DNA from: Balneolaceae bacterium UBA2956
GTDB taxonomy: Bacteria; Bacteroidota; Rhodothermia; Balneolales; Balneolaceae
Assembly (NCBI GenBank): GCA_002348545.1
Contig: DEBM01000006.1
Span: 79,019-143,018, forward strand
Reading direction: 5' to 3'
DNA length: 64,000 bases
The notes below the pieces were generated by a model. The model saw only the letters and a list, made by a program, of their open reading frames with translations, had not been told where the DNA came from and did not search any database. Position 1 is the first letter of the stretch; each line of letters opens with the position of its first letter. A program made the translations under genes and the position numbers. Shown here piece after piece: positions 59,822-64,000 of this stretch.

Positions 59822-60122
59822 AGAATAATATTATTTGAGTTTATTTTTAAGACTCGATTTTTTGAGGCCTGTGGACAATTTATAATCCTACGTATTGCAA
59901 AAATAATTCATTATTTAAGCACTTGCACTATTCAAAGAAAACTATAAATGCGTAGAAAAAAGTTCTATATCGTAAATTATTAGTTATAGAAAAAGTTAAA
60001 TCCCGGGATGAACTTGCCCGATAGTTCATTTTTAGATGGGCTTGGGTAACTAAGGTATCTTACAGTTATCAATAACCTTCATTATAACTTTATCTTCGTT
60101 TATTTTTCCCCAGCATGGCTGG
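59822..60122. other. Intergenic region between the lipid operon and the EEP gene
   Basis: This 301-base gap holds no gene. ATGAACT (60008-60014) and AGTTCAT (60023-60029) form a perfect 7-pair hairpin followed by T residues, and GCCC in its loop (60016-60019) can pair with GGGC at 60038-60041, an H-type pseudoknot possibility. A plus-oriented terminator-like hairpin closes the region at 60108-60139. A short plus-strand RNA is possible but unproven. Confidence 0.35.
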
Positions 60123-60139
60123 TCATTTCGGGGTTTTTT
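60108..60139 (+). terminator. Terminator-like hairpin, plus orientation
   Basis: CCCC (60108-60111) and GGGG (60130-60133) close around an inner CCAGC/GCTGG stem and are followed by TTTTTT (60134-60139). It overlaps the end of the lipoprotein gene, whose own transcript would have no T-run after the hairpin. No plus-strand gene is upstream, so its transcript is unknown. Confidence 0.5.
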
Positions 60140-60947
60140 CAAAAGGATCCCAGTCATATGGTATGTATCTAGCCTCTTTTGTAAATTTTGAATACTTGAT
60201 AAATTCTAGAATGTCTAGTCCTATCACATCAAAAGAATAATACATTTCATCATGATTTAATGGAGTATAAATCAGCTCATCATAAGACTGATTCAGATCT
60301 AAATTATTCCAATCAATTGGCCCATAACTCATTGTTAATTTTTTAAATCTTCGTATCAAAGGAGTAGCTTTATTCTCTACAATAATACCAATATTTATCT
60401 CGTCATTTAAAATTGGTGTGTAGCTTACTTTACTAAACTCATTGAGAACTTTACCAGCAAATATCCTTCCAATCAATGGTATCGATTCCACAACTACACG
60501 AGGAGCTCGTTCCTGCAGAGGACTTCTATTATATACAATAGTTTTTATGTTTTTTTTTCCTGATTCATTAATAAATTCATTAAGGACATAGGAACCTAGG
60601 ATGTATGAGAAAATATGTACTTTTTTATACTCCTCAAGTCGATAGGTATTATATAATTTAGTAAACCTATCTATAGTACCTGCATATGATCTTCTATCAA
60701 TATAGTCTGGTATATATAAATCATAACCTACATTATTAAAATATTTTTTCTGGTGTCTTCTTCCCTTTTTAGAACCACCAAATCCTGGTAGAATGATTAA
60801 TGCTTCTTTTTCTGAATAAGAAAGTTCATCGCTATGAATAGCTATTACACCCTTCTTAGTACTAGGAGATGTGTTAGAATCTAGAACATTTGAACTGATG
60901 CATCCTGAAACAAAAGAAGTAAGAAGTATAAGCTTATAAAGCTTCAT
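60123..60947 (-). CDS. Lipoprotein with an alpha/beta-hydrolase-like fold lacking the serine nucleophile
   Basis: A predicted lipoprotein: signal residues 1-15 and lipobox VSGC with Cys16. The fold resembles alpha/beta hydrolases: ALIILPGFGGSKKG (49-62) matches the oxyanion region and HIFSYILGSYVLNEF (111-125) matches the nucleophile-elbow strand-turn-helix. At the position expected for Ser there is Ile116 (SYILG in place of GxSxG). A late HDEMYYS could supply the catalytic His. It may therefore be inactive or use another residue. It is the last gene of the lipid operon. The family is not recognised with certainty. Confidence 0.6.
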   Translation of the reverse strand: MKLYKLILLTSFVSGCISSNVLDSNTSPSTKKGVIAIHSDELSYSEKEALIILPGFGGSKKGRRHQKKYFNNVGYDLYIPDYIDRRSYAGTIDRFTKLYNTYRLEEYKKVHIFSYILGSYVLNEFINESGKKNIKTIVYNRSPLQERAPRVVVESIPLIGRIFAGKVLNEFSKVSYTPILNDEINIGIIVENKATPLIRRFKKLTMSYGPIDWNNLDLNQSYDELIYTPLNHDEMYYSFDVIGLDILEFIKYSKFTKEARYIPYDWDPFEKTPK

Positions 60948-60963
60948 AATATTCTTTTTAAAC

Positions 60964-61311
60964 TTATTTACCCATTAAATACATGCCACCTATTATAAGT
61001 AACATACCTATGACGTTAATTATTTTTATTGGGGTACCATAAGCTAATAATCCAATTACAGCTGCCCATATAAAGGTAGATGCATAAATTGGGTAAAGTA
61101 CAGTTAACGAACCTCCTTTTTTAAATGCAGCTACAAATAACACCATTACTGTCACATAACATAATACGCCACCAATAAGTTTTGTATTAGTTAAATAGCT
61201 TAGAAGTAGTCCATTTGAACTCTCAGCACCAGCTTTATATAAGTACTGACCTACTGCGCCAAACATTGCAGCGATGATGAAATAAATGATTGATGAAATA
61301 GGGGTATTCAT
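60964..61311 (-). CDS. Small four-helix DMT/SMR-like membrane protein
   Basis: A 115-residue protein with four hydrophobic segments, resembling small multidrug resistance or ArnE/ArnF-type half transporters of the DMT superfamily (IIYFIIAAMFGAVGQYLYKAG, then LYPIYASTFIWAAVIGLLAYG). In this operon the attractive role is lipid or lipid-headgroup flipping across the inner membrane, as a dimer. It starts six bases after the acyltransferase gene and precedes the lipoprotein gene by 16 bases. Function is inference. Confidence 0.7.
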   Translation of the reverse strand: MNTPISSIIYFIIAAMFGAVGQYLYKAGAESSNGLLLSYLTNTKLIGGVLCYVTVMVLFVAAFKKGGSLTVLYPIYASTFIWAAVIGLLAYGTPIKIINVIGMLLIIGGMYLMGK

Positions 61312-61317
61312 AAGTGG

Positions 61318-61974
61318 TTAATAAAATTCAAACTGATTTCTATCCCTTTCATTTTTTTTCTTTAAGTTTAAAATTTCTTTTTTCACTTCTTCTAAAGTAG
61401 TTTTGGTATCATTCGTTGTCGCAAACACTGGCGATCCAAATCGGACTTTACATACCAAGGGTACAATAAGAATTTTATTTTTCGGAAGTACTCTACCAAA
61501 ACCATCTAAATAAACAGGTATGAATGGTACGGTTGGATTCTCTTTCAATAATTTAGCGATCCCTTTTTTGAAGCTGGATATTGTACCCGGGTTTCCTCTA
61601 CTACCTTCAGGAAACATGATTAGAGATTTCCCTTCTTTTATTCTTTGATCTAATACTTCCATATTAGACAGTTTTCCAGGCTTTACTTTTTTTGTAATTA
61701 AAATAGCATTAAAAAATAATTTCATTAAACTAACAGTAAGCGATGATTTCCCAAAATAGTCACCAGAAGCAACTGCACAAGTATTTTTGCGCAACTTGGA
61801 TGGTAAAGCTGCCATTATAGACACAGTATCGAAATGACTGTTATGATTAGCCACAATTATAAACTGATCGGCATCTCTTAAATATTCAATATTATGAAAA
61901 CTAACTCCAATGAAAAAGGTAAGCCATGGCCTTACCAGAATAGTATAAATGAATGTTACAAATAATTTTCTCAT
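61318..61974 (-). CDS. PlsC-like lysophospholipid/glycerophosphate acyltransferase
   Basis: A membrane acyltransferase transferring an acyl chain to a lysolipid. The HX4D motif is ANHNSHFDTVSI (about residues 42-53), and MFPEGSRGNPG (about 118-128) binds phosphate; KLFFNAILI and PFIPVYLDGFG are typical surrounding segments. 218 residues, small for the family. It starts one base after the CdsA stop, so translation is coupled. A housekeeping PlsC is probably elsewhere, making this an accessory copy. Confidence 0.9.
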   Translation of the reverse strand: MRKLFVTFIYTILVRPWLTFFIGVSFHNIEYLRDADQFIIVANHNSHFDTVSIMAALPSKLRKNTCAVASGDYFGKSSLTVSLMKLFFNAILITKKVKPGKLSNMEVLDQRIKEGKSLIMFPEGSRGNPGTISSFKKGIAKLLKENPTVPFIPVYLDGFGRVLPKNKILIVPLVCKVRFGSPVFATTNDTKTTLEEVKKEILNLKKKNERDRNQFEFY

Positions 61975-62919
61975 TTAGTTTTCAATAAAAAATATAAGTA
62001 AATAATAAAATGTTGGAGTTGTAAGTACGATCGAGTCTAATCTATCCATTGCGCCACCGTGTCCAGGAATTAAATCATCTGTATCTTTTATTTTTAGATC
62101 TCTTTTTACAGCTGAAATAATTGAATCTCCAATAAAACCAATTATACTTAGAGACAAACCTAAATAAACACATCGAATATAATCTAAGGGGGTTAAAAAA
62201 CTAAGCGCACCACCTAAAACACCTGATGTAAGTATTCCACCAATAAATCCTACCCAAGTTTTATTAGGACTAATTTTGGGTAAAATTTTTCGTTTTCCAA
62301 GCAACTTTCCCCAGGTGAATTGAAAAATATCATTAAAGGCTGTAATCATTATTAAAAATATGATTAACCCACCAGCGCCTACAGTGAAACCTGGTACAGA
62401 TACATGAAACAGTAACACCATATGACTCGGCATGTATACCGTTAATATCAATGTGGTTGGTATGATTGCCATAGATCTACCTATACGATTCGTTTCTCCC
62501 GTCAAAACAAGAATGACGGATACGCTTATAAACATGACCAGTGGTATAAAGATTTGAAATAGGTAATAATAATTTTTATATGCCAAGTAAAATTGAATTG
62601 GAATGGCAAAATATGATGCGACCAAAACAGTTCTATCTGCTGTTCTTAATGGTATTATGGATAGCATTTCACGTAATGCAACAAATACCACGTATGCTAA
62701 AACTATTGTACCTATCATTGCTGGGGCCGTTGCGACAATAGTAATTCCAATTGCCATTTTCCACCAAGAATTAGTTCTTACAACTAACTCTGAAACGGAA
62801 TCACTTTTACTCATAAGAGAAATCATCCCTAATGTAGATGAGCAGATAATAAGGACTACAAATATTATACATAGTATAAAAAACAACTCAATTGGTATGT
62901 GGTATCCAAAAATATCCAT
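61975..62919 (-). CDS. CdsA-like phosphatidate cytidylyltransferase
   Basis: Activates phosphatidate or a related lipid phosphate with CTP to a CDP-lipid in the membrane. The C-terminal CdsA signature is AVKRDLKIKDTDDLIPGHGG followed by AMDRLDS; SPNKTWVGFIGGI also fits. About eight hydrophobic segments in 315 residues. Met at 62919 is used: its ATG shares one base with the upstream TAA (TAATG), and the longer frame overlaps the upstream gene. It sits between a CDP-alcohol transferase and an acyltransferase. Confidence 0.9.
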   Translation of the reverse strand: MDIFGYHIPIELFFILCIIFVVLIICSSTLGMISLMSKSDSVSELVVRTNSWWKMAIGITIVATAPAMIGTIVLAYVVFVALREMLSIIPLRTADRTVLVASYFAIPIQFYLAYKNYYYLFQIFIPLVMFISVSVILVLTGETNRIGRSMAIIPTTLILTVYMPSHMVLLFHVSVPGFTVGAGGLIIFLIMITAFNDIFQFTWGKLLGKRKILPKISPNKTWVGFIGGILTSGVLGGALSFLTPLDYIRCVYLGLSLSIIGFIGDSIISAVKRDLKIKDTDDLIPGHGGAMDRLDSIVLTTPTFYYLLIFFIEN

Positions 62920-63524
62920 TATAAAGCTTTTTTGAGTCGTATTATTGTACCTGTAAGTACTAAGGCACTTGCAGTACCAAATATCCAATCACCATAATAT
63001 GTTACATCACTCCAAAAGAAAAATACTAAACAGAAAATACCAATTACTAGGGCCCTATCGCTTTTGCCCATTGGTCCGTCATATCTTCTTTCTTTTCCTA
63101 TAGCCTTACTTAAAATACCAGCAAACTCATTAAGGATAGCCAGCACTCCAAATAATATTATTATAACTGGATTTATTCCGGGTAATATTACAAATGGAAA
63201 AATTATAGCTATATCAGAAACCACATCCCCTATTTCATTTAGTATTTCGCCCACCTGGCTCTGCATATCGTACTGCCTTGCCATCATACCATCCAATGCA
63301 TTTAATGCCATTCTTAACAACAAACCAAAAGGAATAATTAAAACACCTAAATAAAATGTATGATATTGTAAAAAACCAAAACCCATTAAACAGGATAGAA
63401 TAATAGCACTGATAGTCAGTTGATTGGCGGTTACTCCAATCTTATAAAGTGTATGCAATATCGGTTGCAGCAACTTCTGAAATGCGGGCTTTAAATTATA
63501 TACAGAAAACATCTCTACTTTCAA
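62919..63524 (-). CDS. Divergent CDP-alcohol phosphotransferase, YnbA-like
   Basis: A membrane enzyme of the CDP-alcohol phosphatidyltransferase fold that transfers a lipid-phosphate from CDP-lipid to an alcohol. The motif is NALDGMMARQYDMQSQVG then EILNEIGD: relative to the canonical D-x2-DG-x2-AR-x8-G-x3-D-x3-D, residues 75 and 96 are Asn while Asp78, Gly79, Ala82, Arg83, Gly92 and Asp100 are kept. About six hydrophobic segments in 201 residues. It opens the lipid operon and overlaps cdsA by one base. The pairing with CdsA resembles E. coli ynbA-ynbB. The product lipid is unknown. Confidence 0.82.
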   Translation of the reverse strand: MKVEMFSVYNLKPAFQKLLQPILHTLYKIGVTANQLTISAIILSCLMGFGFLQYHTFYLGVLIIPFGLLLRMALNALDGMMARQYDMQSQVGEILNEIGDVVSDIAIIFPFVILPGINPVIIILFGVLAILNEFAGILSKAIGKERRYDGPMGKSDRALVIGIFCLVFFFWSDVTYYGDWIFGTASALVLTGTIIRLKKAL

Positions 63525-63558
63525 CTAACTGTTGATATTAAAAGCTTTATGTTTGGAT

Positions 63559-63605
63559 TTTACTGTAAATAAATGTCTAATGAAATATACTTTACAGTAT
63601 ATTTC
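63559..63605. promoter_or_regulatory. Palindromic operator candidate upstream of the lipid operon
   Basis: GAAATATAC (63582-63590) and GTATATTTC (63597-63605) are perfect 9-base arms around TTTACA. The 9-mer TTTACAGTA at 63591-63599 recurs in reverse orientation as TACTGTAAA at 63561-63569, within the palindrome TTTACTGTAAA. The pair lies 35-80 bases upstream of the CDP-alcohol transferase start, where a repressor site would be expected. Confidence 0.55.
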
Positions 63606-63721
63606 GTCTCTATGATATTCACCAAATGAAAATTACATATTACCACTACTTGACTATGCTATGCAATAAAACAATAAATCACACAATTATCTAGTGATGA
63701 ATTATTACTTATTTGTAAGGA

Positions 63722-63949
63722 ATGTCCAAACAAACAATGCAAATCTACATATCAAATGGCCCACTTGAATCGATAAAATGGAAAAATAGAACATTAATAA
63801 AACCAGTCAGTATCATATCGTTTTTATTAGAGAAGAAACTGATTAAGGTGAAAGATCTTAGTAAGAAAATAGATGTAAGAGATTTAGAAGATTTATTTAA
63901 GGATAAGGAGAAGTTATTCTTTTGTGATGTAGAAAATGAGTTGATATAA
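63722..63949 (+). CDS. Small protein of unknown function
   Basis: A 75-residue frame starting at 63722, divergent from the lipid operon and sharing its 197-base upstream region. A TAAGG stretch lies immediately before the ATG. The sequence is Lys-rich with a helical middle (SIISFLLEKKLIKVKDLSKK) and no membrane segment, signal or known motif. A short T-run follows the stop. Codon use is AT-rich like the operon. It could be a small regulator, but a chance frame is possible. Confidence 0.4.
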   Translation: MSKQTMQIYISNGPLESIKWKNRTLIKPVSIISFLLEKKLIKVKDLSKKIDVRDLEDLFKDKEKLFFCDVENELI

Positions 63950-64000
63950 AAACCACTCCTTTTTTTGTATCTTTAGAATGTGGTGATAGACAATTTCCGC

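Noticed and set aside
1..64000. tRNA, rRNA, CRISPR, insertion sequences or prophage
   Set aside because: I saw no T-loop-type motif outside genes, no regularly spaced repeats, no transposase or phage gene.

Overview
The window looks like a chromosomal segment of a Bacteroidota-lineage bacterium, most plausibly Balneolota/Rhodothermia-like. The evidence is a C-terminal type IX secretion (T9SS) sorting domain with the PNYPNPFNPTT motif, TonB-type outer-membrane barrels ending in PMPGR/PMPGQ, a GldE-ssb gene pair, DUF3098 and DUF2141 proteins, a LuxC/LuxE pair and a eukaryote-type (GSII) glutamine synthetase. The DNA is AT-rich, Shine-Dalgarno sites are weak or absent, and genes are tightly packed with many 1-4 base overlaps. 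The assignment is inference; no rRNA, tRNA, insertion sequence, prophage or CRISPR array was seen.

Layout. 1-7.8 kb, all minus strand: a cobalamin block. A cobalamin riboswitch (7633-7821) leads into a BtuB-like TonB receptor, then a BtuG-like beta-propeller carrying a T9SS sorting domain. After an AT-rich gap with DnaA-box matches comes nrdJ, the B12-dependent ribonucleotide reductase, cut by the window edge. 8-16.3 kb: acyl-ACP thioesterase, a dicarboxylate/amino-acid symporter behind a DUF92 membrane protein, a DUF3098 protein, then Maf, a TPR protein, a secreted amidotransferase-like protein and MazG. 16.4-28.8 kb: citrate synthase converging on leuS, then LuxC-like, LuxE-like, NHL propeller, purD, tpiA, a thioredoxin-fold protein without cysteines, and gatB. 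29.3-36.6 kb: pckA, prfA, purK-purE, an RRM protein, a YbjQ protein, a DUF2141 protein and glnA. 36.8-40.7 kb: menA, menC, menE. 40.7-47.4 kb, minus: purB, murB, gldE, ssb, a glycosylasparaginase-type hydrolase, pgk. 47.6-58.8 kb: cysteine desulfurase, LOG protein, acyl-CoA ligase, Fur-family regulator, ftsX, a TonB-receptor-like barrel, cinA, pgsA, pgpA, pyrE. 58.9-64 kb: a secreted EEP-family hydrolase, then an AT-richer five-gene operon (CDP-alcohol phosphotransferase, CdsA, PlsC, a small four-helix DMT/SMR-like protein, an alpha/beta-hydrolase-like lipoprotein) behind a palindromic control region, and a small unknown ORF.

Most of the window is housekeeping: de novo purines (purD, K, E, B), central carbon (gltA, pckA, tpiA, pgk), menaquinone, phosphatidylglycerol, translation and wall synthesis. 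Two accessory blocks stand out. One is the B12 capture-and-use block at the left, where a propeller resembling the Bacteroides B12-binding lipoprotein BtuG appears to be anchored by T9SS instead of a lipid. The other is the lipid cassette at the right, whose CDP-alcohol phosphotransferase has Asn at two of the four positions normally held by Asp and whose terminal lipoprotein lacks the expected serine nucleophile. That cassette recalls the poorly characterised ynbABCD genes of E. coli but with different partners, and is the best candidate here for an undescribed system.
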